Numbered from the stretch's first letter, positions 48,153 to 57,584 are shown. The stretch is 64,000 nt of DNA from Acidimicrobiaceae bacterium (GCA_027355725.1 DAIEHI010000084.1:29526-93525); one strand, 5' to 3'. The notes: generated by a model not told the origin, from the letters alone. Numbers and translations are program-made.

Positions 48153-48560
48153 ATGCGAAGGTCTATCCCCTACTTGTTCCTACTCGTACTCACCGTTCTC
48201 GCGGGTTCGTTCGCGGTGCTCTCCTGGAACCAGGCCCACGAGAGCTCGGTGTCGATCTTCGACTGTTCGACGACGAGTCACATCGCTCCGTCGAACATGG
48301 TGCTCACCTGTGCAGACGCGAACACGCTCGTGAAGAATTTGACGTGGAGTGGATGGGGTGAGCCCACTGCGACCGCGACGGGCATCGGCTCCTGGAACGA
48401 CTGCACGCCGACCTGCGCGGGCGGAAAATGGAAGAGCGCGTCCGTGACAATCTCGGCCTACCGGATTCGAGATGGTCACTACACTCGACTGAGCGGCACG
48501 AATAAGCACCTGTTCGGTGGCGGACCGATTGAGATGGCGTCGTACCCACCCGCTGGTTAG
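48153..48560 (+). CDS. Small secreted or anchored protein, unknown function
   Basis: A 135-residue protein with an N-terminal hydrophobic segment (IPYLFLLVLTVLAGSFAVL) and four Cys in the exported part (FDCS, LTCAD, WNDCTPTCAGG). I recognise no family. TACAAT at 48141-48146 would place the start of transcription on the ATG itself, suggesting a leaderless mRNA. Earlier in-frame starts at 48108 and 48126 exist but would lie upstream of that promoter. Confidence 0.65.
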   Translation: MRRSIPYLFLLVLTVLAGSFAVLSWNQAHESSVSIFDCSTTSHIAPSNMVLTCADANTLVKNLTWSGWGEPTATATGIGSWNDCTPTCAGGKWKSASVTISAYRIRDGHYTRLSGTNKHLFGGGPIEMASYPPAG

Positions 48561-48598
48561 AGCGACATCGAAAGCCTCAAGGAGCCGTTACCGCGACG

Positions 48599-51253
48599 TC
48601 ATCGATGAGTCGTTCGCGTGGGAGCGGGTGGCTCGATGTGGATGAATTTTGACGCACGGCGTCGCACGCGTCGTTCAAGACGCTGGGTGGCACTGAGGGG
48701 ATGCGCCGTGACCCTAAGACGCATCGAGCGATAGAAGCGTACTTTGGCGATCTCGACGAGAAGAAGATAGACAACGACCATGCCGGTCAGCCAGAGATAG
48801 AAGATAGCGGGAAGTGGCGTGAAGCCAAGGACACTGGCGAGTCCGGTGTAGGGCAGCACCGCGCCGACGAGGGCGGCGCAGGCGGGCACGATGGCCATTG
48901 GAATACTTGGGCGGCTACGAAAGAAGGGGACTCTGCGTGTCCTGATGATGAAGACAATGAGAGTCTGTGTCGCAATGGATTCGACGAACCAGCCGGTTCG
49001 AAATTCGACGTGTTTCGCGTGCAAGACCTCCAACAGCACCCAAAAGGTCAAGAAGTCGAAGAGTGAGCTGATCGGTCCAAAGATCGACATGAAGCGGCGA
49101 ATGAATGCCATGTCCCACGCGGCCGGGCGTGCCAGTGACTCCGCGTCCACGCGGTCTGAGGGGATGACCAGTTGGCCAGCATCGTAGAGGAGATTGTTGA
49201 GCAGAATCTGGGAGGGCAGCATTGGAAGAAAGGAGAGGAACACTGAGGCGCCCGCGGCACTGAACATATTGCCGAAGTTGGACGACGTCGCCATGAGGAC
49301 GTACTTCATGGTGTTAGAGAAGATGCGACGTCCTTCGGTGACCCCTTCAGCGAGTACGCCGAGGTCCTTGTCGAGCAGTACGACGTCGGCGGCGTCCTTT
49401 GCGACGTCGGTGCCTGAATCCACCGAGATGCCGACGTCGGCGTGGTGAAGTGCGACCGCGTCGTTGACGCCGTCACCCAGGTACGCGACGTCCTTGCCCA
49501 TATGGCGGGCCAACTTGATGATCCGTGATTTCTGGTCTGGATTGATTCGCGCGAACACCGTCGTGTGTTCGATTGCGTGAGCCAGCTCGTCGTCACTCAA
49601 TTGTTCGAGGTCGACGCCGTTCAAGAGGCCCCTATTCGCCAGGCCGATCTGCCCGCAGACCTTGTTCGCGACAACGCCATTGTCGCCGGTGATGATCTTG
49701 ACCTCGACGCCCAACTGCTCGAGCTTCGTAACGGAGGCGCCCACGTCACTCTTCACGCGATCGCTGAAAGTGAGAAAGCCCTCGAATACGAGGTCGACCT
49801 CGTCATCCATCGTTGGCGTGCGCGTTGTCACCACACGACTCGCCACCGCGATGACGCGTTCGCCGTCGCCAAAGAGCCTGTCCAGTGTCGAGTGCGTTGC
49901 CGCTGTCACGTTGGTGCAGCGTTCGAGCACTGATTCGGGAGATCCCTTGCTCACTAGGAGAAGCCCTCCCGCGGGGTCCTCAACGACCACAGAGCCGCGT
50001 TGACGCTCGTGGTCGAAGGGCAAGAGCGCGTGGCGCGTGTACGAAGCCGCCGTTCGAGCAAGTGACGAGTCCTCGACAGCATCCCTCGAAGCGAGGAGGG
50101 CTTGGTCGAGCGCGTTGCCACCCACTGGCCCGTCTTCGCTACGCGATGACTCGTTGCAGATGAGGCCGAGTAGGAGCGGGCGAGAACTCGGCTCACCGTT
50201 TTCGTCGAGGGACCGTTCGAATTCAATGGCACCCTCGGTGAGCGTCCCGGTCTTGTCGGTGAACAGGATCTCGATGTTACCGAGGTCTTCAATGGCGATG
50301 AGTCGCTTTATCAGCACCTTCTTCGAAGCGAGTGCCCTCGAGCCCGACGCCAAGCTGATCGTGACGATGGCTGGCATCATCTCGGGAGCGATACCAACGG
50401 CAATAGCGAGTGAGAACAATAGAGCTTCGAGCAGAGGGCGTGACAGGGCGACGTTCATGATGAAGACGAAGACAGTGAGCACACTGGCGACGACGAAGAG
50501 GAAACGCGAGAAGCGAGAGAGACCCACCTCGAAACTCGTCCGCGCCTGCTGCTCTGAGAGACCAGCGGCGATGCGTCCAAAAGCCGTGCGCTGACCCGTT
50601 GCCACCACCACGCCCACACCGGAGCCCTCGTGCACGAGGGTTCCCATAAATGCACACGACGTCAGACCATTGGATGAATCGGCCACCGGTTCGCTTGACT
50701 TGATCACGGGCGCCGACTCGCCGGTGAGGATTGCCTCATCACATTCGAGTTCGTTGACCTCAAGCAGACGAACATCGGCGGGTACGATCGCCCCGATACG
50801 AAGTAACACGATGTCCCCGGGCACCAGTTGGGCCACCGGCACTTCAACGACTCGAGCATCGCGTCGCACCTGGGCCTTTTGACTTATCTTCGAGCGAAGC
50901 GACGTCATGGCGACTTCCGCTGCGTATTCGTTGAAGAAACCCAAGCCGACGCTGAGGGTCACGATGACGCCGATGATGATCGAGTTCGTACCGCCCCCGG
51001 TGAGGCCCGACAACAAGGCGGCACCGAGGAGAAGGATGAGTACCGGGTTTCTCAGTTGGCGAACGAGCACAAGCGACGCGCGCACTTTGCGAGTGCTGAG
51101 GGCATTGGGTCCGATTCTGTCCAAGCGTTCGCGCGAGACGTCAGCACTGAGGCCAGTGGCGTCGCTCTCGAGAAGGCGAAGAACCTCCGTTGTCGCAAGT
51201 GAAGCGGCTTGATCGAGACTTGGCCGTACGTTTGATTCCTCGATCGAAGTCAC
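48599..51253 (-). CDS. mgtA: Magnesium-importing P-type ATPase (MgtA/MgtB-like)
   Basis: An 884-residue P3B-type ATPase. It has TGES (actuator), GIAPEMMPAIVT in TM4, the phosphorylation site DKTGTLT, GDGVNDAVALHHADVGI, and SNFGNMFS in the TM5 region, an MgtA trait. Ten hydrophobic spans can be outlined. I start at the GTG at 51253, because GAGGAG lies six bases upstream; a GTG 17 codons upstream lacks a ribosome site. I did not recognise an M-box in the upstream gap. Confidence 0.9.
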   Translation of the reverse strand: MTSIEESNVRPSLDQAASLATTEVLRLLESDATGLSADVSRERLDRIGPNALSTRKVRASLVLVRQLRNPVLILLLGAALLSGLTGGGTNSIIIGVIVTLSVGLGFFNEYAAEVAMTSLRSKISQKAQVRRDARVVEVPVAQLVPGDIVLLRIGAIVPADVRLLEVNELECDEAILTGESAPVIKSSEPVADSSNGLTSCAFMGTLVHEGSGVGVVVATGQRTAFGRIAAGLSEQQARTSFEVGLSRFSRFLFVVASVLTVFVFIMNVALSRPLLEALLFSLAIAVGIAPEMMPAIVTISLASGSRALASKKVLIKRLIAIEDLGNIEILFTDKTGTLTEGAIEFERSLDENGEPSSRPLLLGLICNESSRSEDGPVGGNALDQALLASRDAVEDSSLARTAASYTRHALLPFDHERQRGSVVVEDPAGGLLLVSKGSPESVLERCTNVTAATHSTLDRLFGDGERVIAVASRVVTTRTPTMDDEVDLVFEGFLTFSDRVKSDVGASVTKLEQLGVEVKIITGDNGVVANKVCGQIGLANRGLLNGVDLEQLSDDELAHAIEHTTVFARINPDQKSRIIKLARHMGKDVAYLGDGVNDAVALHHADVGISVDSGTDVAKDAADVVLLDKDLGVLAEGVTEGRRIFSNTMKYVLMATSSNFGNMFSAAGASVFLSFLPMLPSQILLNNLLYDAGQLVIPSDRVDAESLARPAAWDMAFIRRFMSIFGPISSLFDFLTFWVLLEVLHAKHVEFRTGWFVESIATQTLIVFIIRTRRVPFFRSRPSIPMAIVPACAALVGAVLPYTGLASVLGFTPLPAIFYLWLTGMVVVYLLLVEIAKVRFYRSMRLRVTAHPLSATQRLERRVRRRASKFIHIEPPAPTRTTHR

Positions 51254-51320
51254 AGCGAACTCCTCAATCGTTGCCAGAGCGTATGAATCCCGAGGTCCAA
51301 TCACCGCGAATCACACTCAA

Positions 51321-51338
51321 CATGAAGAATCCTTCATG
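51321..51338. promoter_or_regulatory. Inverted repeat upstream of mgtA
   Basis: CATGAAG at 51321-51327 and CTTCATG at 51332-51338 form a perfect 7-bp inverted repeat around a 4-base loop, in the 128-base gap between the SHOCT gene stop and mgtA. It could be an operator, or the stem of a leader hairpin. Confidence 0.4.
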
Positions 51339-51381
51339 CGAAACGTCAGTGAAAGAGTCCTAAGAAGATGTTCGCTGACGG

Positions 51382-51687
51382 CTACTCCTTGGTCTCGTCT
51401 CGAAGCAACTTGCGCCGTGTCTTGTATTCGTCGGCGTCTATTTCACCGCGTGCGAATCGCTGGTCGAGGATCTGTGCCGCGTCGTGAACGGGCGGTGTCC
51501 TCGCAGGTTGGTCCTGGTACCAAGGATTTGAGCCCCAATGGTGGTGACGATGATCGTGATCGTGGCGGTGGAACATCCCCGAGGCAATCCACGTGATGAG
51601 TCCGAGGATGAGCAGGACGAGCAAGAACGCCATCAATCCGCGCGCGAGCCAGTCACCATTGCCGTTGTTATATCCGTATGGCCCCAT
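51382..51687 (-). CDS. SHOCT-domain membrane protein
   Basis: A 101-residue protein with one membrane span (MAFLLVLLILGLITWIA), a His/Asp-rich stretch (FHRHDHDHRHHHW, about residues 39-51) and a C-terminal SHOCT motif (ILDQRFARGEIDADEYKTRR). SHOCT tails are oligomerisation or targeting elements. The His-rich patch beside mgtA hints at metal handling, which is only inference. Confidence 0.8.
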   Translation of the reverse strand: MGPYGYNNGNGDWLARGLMAFLLVLLILGLITWIASGMFHRHDHDHRHHHWGSNPWYQDQPARTPPVHDAAQILDQRFARGEIDADEYKTRRKLLRDETKE

Positions 51688-51848
51688 GACCTCACCGTCC
51701 TTTCGACGCCTCCCCTTGGTCTAGGCGGGATCGAGGATTCGCCGTTAAGGGCCAAAGTAACATCTTGACTCGACACCGTCTTCTTTACATTTGAGGGGCA
51801 TCTGAGTGATAGGGATGAGACGATGAACAAGATGCGAAGATTCTCGCG

Positions 51849-52469
51849 ATGACCAACCCACTCGAGGTCTACGCCGACATCTGGTGTCCTTTCGCGCACG
51901 TTGGCCTTCGAGCGGCGAGGGTCGCCCGCGATGAACTCATGGCGCACCCTGAGCCGATATTGATCCACGCCTGGCCGTTGGAACTCGTGAACGGCGTTCG
52001 AATGGACGCCGCCAGGACCGCCGAGCACGTTCGTGAACTGCGCGAACAAGTGGCACCTACGCTGTTCGCCGGCTTCGACGAGGCCTCGTTCCCCTCGACA
52101 ACGCTTCCCGCTTTAGCCTTAGCTGCTTGCGCGTACCGGGTCGGATCGTCAGTCGGCGAGGCGGTGAGTTTTGCGCTGCGCGACGCCCTCTTCGAGCGCG
52201 GCGAAGACATTGGTGATCCCGTAGTACTCGGAGCACTGGCCCAGGACTTCGCGGTGGCATTCGAGACACCGGCTGATCTAGACGCTGTCTACGAGGAGTG
52301 GCGTTCGGGTCAGGCTCGCGGCGTCAAGGGTTCACCGCACTTCTTTTGTGCGAATGTCGACGCGTTCTGTCCCGCGCTCGACATTGAGCGTGACTCGTCG
52401 GGACATCTCTCGCTACGAATGCGTTCGAGCGAACTCGAGACTTTCCTCAAAGACTGCTTGGACTCGTAG
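51849..52469 (+). CDS. DsbA-like thioredoxin-fold protein with CPFA active site
   Basis: A 206-residue DsbA-superfamily protein. The active-site loop reads DIWCPFAHVG, so the second redox Cys of CPxC is replaced by Ala and only the first remains. The cis-Pro loop GVKGSPHFF is present. A single-Cys protein could form mixed disulfides or act as a glutathione-transferase-like enzyme, but not as an oxidase. It is distinct from the CPFC member at 4820. A TTGACT...TACATT pair upstream (51765-51791) has a tight 15-base spacer. Confidence 0.82.
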   Translation: MTNPLEVYADIWCPFAHVGLRAARVARDELMAHPEPILIHAWPLELVNGVRMDAARTAEHVRELREQVAPTLFAGFDEASFPSTTLPALALAACAYRVGSSVGEAVSFALRDALFERGEDIGDPVVLGALAQDFAVAFETPADLDAVYEEWRSGQARGVKGSPHFFCANVDAFCPALDIERDSSGHLSLRMRSSELETFLKDCLDS

Positions 52470-52482
52470 TTCGAGCGCTGGT

Positions 52483-52854
52483 TCAGCTCGCTGAGTTCTG
52501 CTCGGCCAAGACCTGACGGTGCACTTCAACCATGTCGATCTTCTTCACCTGCTCGATGAGGTCGACGAGAGCCTTCTCCGGCAATGCGCCCGCTTGGCTG
52601 AAGAGCACGACATTCTCACGGATGATCATCAGGGTCGGAATCGACATGATGTTGAACGAGGCAGCGATTCCTTGCTGAGCTTCGGTGTCGATCTTGCCAA
52701 AGACTATGTCTGGGTAGGTCTCGGAGGCCTTTTCGAAGACGGGTGCGAACGTACGGCAAGGACCGCACCAGGCAGCCCAGAAGTCGAGCAGCACGATGTC
52801 GTTTGACGTCGTCACTTCTTCGAAATTCTGTTCTGTAATCTCAACTGTTGCCAC
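52483..52854 (-). CDS. Second thioredoxin
   Basis: A 123-residue thioredoxin with WAAWCGPCRT (about residues 29-38) and SIPTLMII. It is longer at the C-terminus than TrxA by about 15 residues. It starts at GTG with AAGGAGG six bases upstream. It is convergent with the CPFA DsbA-like gene and divergent from the PEBP gene, with a palindromic operator about 106 bases upstream. Confidence 0.92.
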   Translation of the reverse strand: MATVEITEQNFEEVTTSNDIVLLDFWAAWCGPCRTFAPVFEKASETYPDIVFGKIDTEAQQGIAASFNIMSIPTLMIIRENVVLFSQAGALPEKALVDLIEQVKKIDMVEVHRQVLAEQNSAS

Positions 52855-52959
52855 TGGCGGCCTCCTTGATCTCTACATCCATTTGTAATTGCGCGGCACC
52901 CTCGTTCGCCACTCGCGAAGTGAATGTCTAGGCAGACTACACAGCGAATGTCGGTGGTG

Positions 52960-52975
52960 ATACCCCCTGGGGTAT
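52960..52975. promoter_or_regulatory. CsoR/CstR-type operator candidate
   Basis: ATACCCCCTGGGGTAT contains inverted ATACCCC and GGGGTAT separated by CT. This is the form bound by DUF156 repressors (copper-sensing CsoR/RicR, persulfide-sensing CstR). TATATT at 52973-52978 overlaps the right half as a possible -10 on the plus strand, and TACAAT on the minus strand is adjacent. No DUF156 gene is in the window. Confidence 0.6.
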
Positions 52976-53117
52976 ATTGTACCACGTCAGCGTCGCGGTG
53001 TGCCCATCGATGTGGCCGGACTCGGTGCCCGGTGATCAGGTGGTGCGAGCGCGGACGGTACTGATTACTCTGGCAGACAGTGGCAGCTCGAGGTTGCCCG
53101 TGAGAGGAGAGGTCGTC

Positions 53118-53648
53118 ATGCCAAGAGATCCATACGCGGACTTGCCCCAGATTGCGTCATTCGAGGTGACGTCCACAGATTTCGTCAACGGCGGTGAATT
53201 GGGCGTGGCCCAGCGAAGCGGCATGATGGGGGCTGGCGGCTCAGATACATCCCCCCAACTGTCCTGGAGCGGTTTTCCCGCTGAGACTAAGAGCTTCGCG
53301 GTCACCGTATACGACCCGGTGGCACCGACCGCCTCTGGATTCTGGCACTGGGCAGTGGCGAACATACCCGCGACGGTGACGTCACTGGACGCCGGGGCAG
53401 GCGACGACACCGGCAGCGGACTCCCTAATGGCGCCGTCCAGTTCGCGAATGACGCGAGCATGAAGCGTTACGTCGGAGCGGCTCCGCCTCCCGGGCACGG
53501 AACGCACTACTACTACGTGGTGGTCCACGCGGTCGATGTAGAAGACCTCGACTTGCCGGAGAATGCGACGCCGGCCTATTTGGGTTTCAATCTCTTCATG
53601 CACTCGCTGGCGCGCGCTGTCATCGTCGGCACGTACGCCCAGAGCTAG
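53118..53648 (+). CDS. YbhB/YbcL-family (PEBP-like) protein
   Basis: A 176-residue phosphatidylethanolamine-binding-like protein. The ligand-pocket motifs are [25 protein letters not shown] and [17 protein letters not shown] start at ATG 53118, with GGAGAGG upstream, because the frame to the left is unrelated to the family. Its bacterial role is unclear. It may belong to the regulon of the upstream palindrome. Confidence 0.9.
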   Translation: MPRDPYADLPQIASFEVTSTDFVNGGELGVAQRSGMMGAGGSDTSPQLSWSGFPAETKSFAVTVYDPVAPTASGFWHWAVANIPATVTSLDAGAGDDTGSGLPNGAVQFANDASMKRYVGAAPPPGHGTHYYYVVVHAVDVEDLDLPENATPAYLGFNLFMHSLARAVIVGTYAQS

Positions 53649-53666
53649 ATCACTCCACCAACTCGT

Positions 53667-54680
53667 TCACTGGACAGCTGGGGAATCCTGAGCGACGAGA
53701 CCCCAGGCCGACGCCAGGAGCGCGAAGGATTGAACGCGGGCCTCATAGGCGTGGGTCCGAGTTGAGATCATCAGTTCGTCGGCGTTGGTACGGGCAACCA
53801 GTTCATTGAGTCCTTCATGAACGGCGGCGACATCGCCGATCACGTGAGAGTGCATAGCGTCTCGAATCATCGCTCTCTCCTCTGGCGTGTAGGGGTACGC
53901 GTTGGCCTCTTCTGGTGAGGGGAGCGGGCCCATCCGGCCAGAGTTGCGCTGGAGGATATTGAGCGCGGTCGAGCCGGCGAGCCACTCGGCCTCTTCAGTA
54001 CTCGAAGCGCAGATCACCGAGACGGCGACCATCGCGTGTGGCTTGTCCAGAAGTGTCGAGGGAGTGAAGTTGGATCGGTAGAGCTCGAGCGCTTCATCGA
54101 GCAGTGTTGGCGCGAAATGGTACGCAAAGGAGAATGGCAGGCCCAACATCCCCGCAAGTTGAGCGCTGAAGGTTGACGAACCAAGGAGCCAGACCTCGGG
54201 CAGGTAACCGCTGCCGGGTGTCGGTGCTGGATGCGGTGGTCGCTCGCGGGGCAACAGGTAGCCAATGAGTTCAACGACGTCATCGGGAAAGTGGTTGGCG
54301 CTGAGGTCAGGACTGCGCCGTAGCGCGCGAGCCGTCACGTGGTCGGTACCGGGCGCTCGGCCCAATCCGAGGTCGATTCTTCCTGGGTGGAGTGCTTCGA
54401 GCGTCGCGAACTGCTCAGCGATGACGAGGGGGGCGTGGTTGGGGAGCATGACGCCGCCCGAGCCGATTCGAATCGTGCTGGTGGCGCTCGCGATGTGGGC
54501 CATGATCACCGCTGGAGCTGAACTTGCGACCGCAGGCATCGCGTGATGCTCGGCGACCCAGATTCGCTTGAATCCAAGTTGTTCGGCGGCGAGCGCCATC
54601 TGAGTCGTCTCCGCGAGCGCTCGCGCTGGCGTTGAGCCGCTCGCCACCGTGGCGAGGTCGAGCACCGAGAGGGGAATCAT
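53667..54680 (-). CDS. LLM-class flavin-dependent oxidoreductase
   Basis: A 337-residue luciferase-like monooxygenase. The family start SVLDLATVASGSTPA, RIWVAEHHAMP, IRIGSGGVMLPNHAPL and RIDLGLGRAPGTD are typical of the YhbW/MsnO8-like group that uses FMN or F420. The substrate is unknown. It is convergent with the PEBP gene and upstream of an aldo/keto reductase in tandem, possibly one transcript. Confidence 0.88.
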   Translation of the reverse strand: MIPLSVLDLATVASGSTPARALAETTQMALAAEQLGFKRIWVAEHHAMPAVASSAPAVIMAHIASATSTIRIGSGGVMLPNHAPLVIAEQFATLEALHPGRIDLGLGRAPGTDHVTARALRRSPDLSANHFPDDVVELIGYLLPRERPPHPAPTPGSGYLPEVWLLGSSTFSAQLAGMLGLPFSFAYHFAPTLLDEALELYRSNFTPSTLLDKPHAMVAVSVICASSTEEAEWLAGSTALNILQRNSGRMGPLPSPEEANAYPYTPEERAMIRDAMHSHVIGDVAAVHEGLNELVARTNADELMISTRTHAYEARVQSFALLASAWGLVAQDSPAVQ

Positions 54681-54725
54681 GTCGTGACCTACCCTAAAGG
54701 CGGGTGAGCCTAAGAGCGACGGCTC

Positions 54726-55697
54726 CTATCGAAAGCCGATGACGTTGTGGGGACGGTAGCCGCTCTCGAGGCGCTCGACCTCTGAGGGTTCGAGTTCGAG
54801 GTCCAGCGCCGCAATGGCGTCAGCCAGGTGATGGGGCTTAGTCGCACCGACGATGGGGCTCGTGACGACAGATTTTGACAGCACCCAGGCCAGGGCCACT
54901 TGCGCCGGCGTCGTACCGCGTTCACCAGCGATCTCGATCACCGTGTCGACAATGGGCTTGTCACGATCGCTGTAGAGGCTGCGCCCGAATTCGTCGACCT
55001 CTGATCGTGCAGTCTGCTCCTGCCAGGTCCGAGTGAGTCGGCCTCTCGCCAGTGGACTCCAGGGAATCACGCCGATCTTTTGATCAGAGCAGAGCGGGAG
55101 CATCTCGCGCTCCTCTTCTCGGTAGAGCAAGTTGTAGTAGTTCTGCATGCTGACGAATCTCGTCCAACCGTGAAGGTCGGCGAGGTAGAGGGCCTTCGCG
55201 AATTGCCAGGAGTGCATTGACGACGCACCGATGTAGCGCACCTTGCCGGCCTTGACCACGTCGTGCAGGGCTTCGAGCGTCTCTTCAATCGGCGTGTTGT
55301 AGTCCCAACGATGGATTTGGTAGAGGTCGAGATAGTCAGTGCCCAGTCTCTTGAGACTGTTGTCGACTTCAGAGAGAATCGCCTTTCTTGAGAGACCCTC
55401 GCCGTTGGGACCCGGTCGCATGCGGCCGTTCACCTTGGACGCAATGACCACTTCATCGCGAGGAACCATGGACAACAGCGTCTCGCCGGTGATCTCCTCG
55501 CTACTACCGGCCGAATAGACATTGGCGGTGTCAAAGAAGTTGATCCCCGCGTCGAGTGCTTGTCGAAAGAAGGGCTTGGCGCTGTCCTTGTCGAGTGACC
55601 AAGGCTGGTTGCCACGAGTTGGTTCCCCATAGCTCATACAGCCCAAGCAGATTCGAGATACCTGGAGTCCGGTGTTGCCAAGTGCGATGTAGTCCAT
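54726..55697 (-). CDS. Aldo/keto reductase
   Basis: A 323-residue NADPH-dependent (beta/alpha)8 reductase with the catalytic tetrad: Asp and Tyr in FDTANVYSAG, Lys in VIASKVNG, His in YQIHRWD. The NADPH-binding end ...SPIVGATKPHHLADA is also intact. It resembles the yeast AAD/YajO-like group; the substrate is unknown. Upstream, a 150-base gap to the SGNH gene shows no feature I can name. Confidence 0.92.
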   Translation of the reverse strand: MDYIALGNTGLQVSRICLGCMSYGEPTRGNQPWSLDKDSAKPFFRQALDAGINFFDTANVYSAGSSEEITGETLLSMVPRDEVVIASKVNGRMRPGPNGEGLSRKAILSEVDNSLKRLGTDYLDLYQIHRWDYNTPIEETLEALHDVVKAGKVRYIGASSMHSWQFAKALYLADLHGWTRFVSMQNYYNLLYREEEREMLPLCSDQKIGVIPWSPLARGRLTRTWQEQTARSEVDEFGRSLYSDRDKPIVDTVIEIAGERGTTPAQVALAWVLSKSVVTSPIVGATKPHHLADAIAALDLELEPSEVERLESGYRPHNVIGFR

Positions 55698-55847
55698 GAC
55701 GTCAATCTAATTAGCTCAGTCTGCACTGGTGACGCGAACTCGCTGGTTCGTGACAATTTCATGCTCCGTCGCGATGAGTGGTAGGGCAATGACCAAGACG
55801 CCTTTACGCTTGTGTTCGAACACTGGAACAAGTCCTGGGGATACGTG

Positions 55848-56852
55848 ATGCGCATTCGACGTCTTGTCGTTGTCGGCGTGGCACTCGCCACAACGGCGTT
55901 CATATCGCCCGCGGGTGCTACGGGGACAGTGCCGACGTACGTCGCGTTGGGTGATTCGTACACGTCAGGCGCGGGATTGACCCCATATCTTGCTGGATCG
56001 AACGGATGCAGTCGATCACCCGAGGCGTTCCCCGAGGATGTGGCCCGGACGATGCCCGGTGCCCAACTGGACTTCGTGGCGTGCTCTGGCGCCACGATCT
56101 CTCAGATCACTCGTCAAGTGCGTGACGCGAGTGCGTCGCTCGCCAACGCCACTCTGGTGACGCTGAGTGCGGGAGGCAATGACGTGGGCTTCTCGAAGCT
56201 CTCCATCTCGTGCATCGGCGCAGTCACGAGTCCCTCGTCGAATGACGTGCGATACCTCCCCTTCACTGGAGGTCCTGTCGCGTGCGCGAGTTCGATCAAC
56301 AGCGCCGCGAGGTTGCTGGGTGCCCGGGTGCACCCAAAGATTGGCGCGCTGAGCACCCCCGCAACGGTGACTGCGAGCACCCTCATCTCCCCATCGCCAT
56401 TCGAAGTTCGTCTCCTCTCCCTGATCCAAGGTGTGCTGCAGTCGAGCGTTGCGGGAAACGGAGGCAACGGCGCGCAGGTGCTGGTTGTCTCGTATCCGGT
56501 GCTTCTTGCGCACCGCACCAATCGAGCGTGCCTCGTGGGCGGTGCGCCAATTGATATACCCGGTGAGATTGCTTTGCACCCAGCGTTTGCTTCGGTGGTG
56601 GCGCGTGAGTTGATTAGCATCAACTCACTTGTTCGCCGCGAGACCGCGTCGGTGGTTTCAACGCTCGCACGCACTCAGTCTCGATTGACATTGGTGAACG
56701 CCCCGTCATTTGCGCCACTCAATTGCACGACGGGTTCCTCGAGCGATCTCAACGGCTTCAGTGTCGCAACGCTGCGATCGGGAGCGGTATTACACCCAAC
56801 GATCCTGGGCCAACGAGTCTTGGCGAGCGCAGTAGTAGGTCAAATCAACTAG
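55848..56852 (+). CDS. Secreted SGNH/GDSL hydrolase
   Basis: A 334-residue exported esterase or lipase. A signal peptide (MRIRRLVVVGVALATTAFI, cleaved near GATG) precedes block I GDSYTSGAG, block III GGNDVGF and block V LHPTILG with the catalytic His. Several Cys pairs suggest disulfides. I start at ATG 55848 because the signal peptide begins there. The substrate is unknown. Following it, 150 bases hold nothing recognisable. Confidence 0.9.
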   Translation: MRIRRLVVVGVALATTAFISPAGATGTVPTYVALGDSYTSGAGLTPYLAGSNGCSRSPEAFPEDVARTMPGAQLDFVACSGATISQITRQVRDASASLANATLVTLSAGGNDVGFSKLSISCIGAVTSPSSNDVRYLPFTGGPVACASSINSAARLLGARVHPKIGALSTPATVTASTLISPSPFEVRLLSLIQGVLQSSVAGNGGNGAQVLVVSYPVLLAHRTNRACLVGGAPIDIPGEIALHPAFASVVARELISINSLVRRETASVVSTLARTQSRLTLVNAPSFAPLNCTTGSSSDLNGFSVATLRSGAVLHPTILGQRVLASAVVGQIN

Positions 56853-57002
56853 TCGTTTCGACCCGGTGATTCGCAGACAGCCTCTTTGACGTGGCGCAGA
56901 GTGCCAGATTTGCTTTCACCCACCAAGTGCGACAGATTTTGAGTGTGACCCGGGCGTTGCCAACCCGGTAGCGGTGGCGTATCAGTTCAACGAGGAGATT
57001 CG

Positions 57003-57584
57003 ATGACCAATGATTCAACACCGTCGAGCGGCATTGCCGATACCGCTGTTGTCAGCGGCCCGACCGGCTCCAGTCGGATTGAGAGAAGTCTCGAGTGGGG
57101 ACTGCTCGTATCTCGAAGGATCGTCCTGCTGCCCGTTCTGGTGTTGGTACTCGCGGCGGTCGGTTCGTTCATTTATGGTGCGGCCGTCTTCGTCGACACG
57201 TTGATTGGCGTGGTGCGACACCCGTTTCCGATCGGCAATCGGGTCGGACTCTTGATGTTGGTGATTGATTTGTTCTTGGTCGGCGCGACGATGCTCATCG
57301 CCGGCATTGGCTTCTATGAGTTATTCATCAGCAAGATAGAACCCGGGAATGACGGCCATGGCATGCCCGCGTGGCTCGAAATGCGAGATTTGAACGACCT
57401 GAAGGCCCGGGTGATCTCCATGATCATCCTCGTGGTGGCCGTGGCATTCGTTGACGTCGTCGTCGATTTCACCAACGGCCAACGGGTCTTCTATCTGGGC
57501 GCGGGCGTCGCGCTTGTGATCGGGTCATTGACTGCCTACCTACGCTTGGGATCTAAAGAACACGTGGGTGGCGACGATTCGTGA
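57003..57584 (+). CDS. UPF0114/YqhA-family membrane protein
   Basis: A 193-residue protein with four membrane spans. The RRIVLLPVLVLVLAAVGSFIYG start, the FYELFISKIEP motif and DLNDLKARVISMI are the UPF0114 pattern. The N-terminal 30 residues are a Ser-rich extension. GAGGAG sits seven bases before the ATG. It is coupled to the P-type ATPase by a GTGA overlap, so the two may act together, by inference. Confidence 0.85.
   Translation: MTNDSTPSSGIADTAVVSGPTGSSRIERSLEWGLLVSRRIVLLPVLVLVLAAVGSFIYGAAVFVDTLIGVVRHPFPIGNRVGLLMLVIDLFLVGATMLIAGIGFYELFISKIEPGNDGHGMPAWLEMRDLNDLKARVISMIILVVAVAFVDVVVDFTNGQRVFYLGAGVALVIGSLTAYLRLGSKEHVGGDDS

Noticed and set aside
51254..51381. An M-box magnesium riboswitch before mgtA.
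   Set aside because: I could only find a 7-bp inverted repeat, not the conserved M-box helices.
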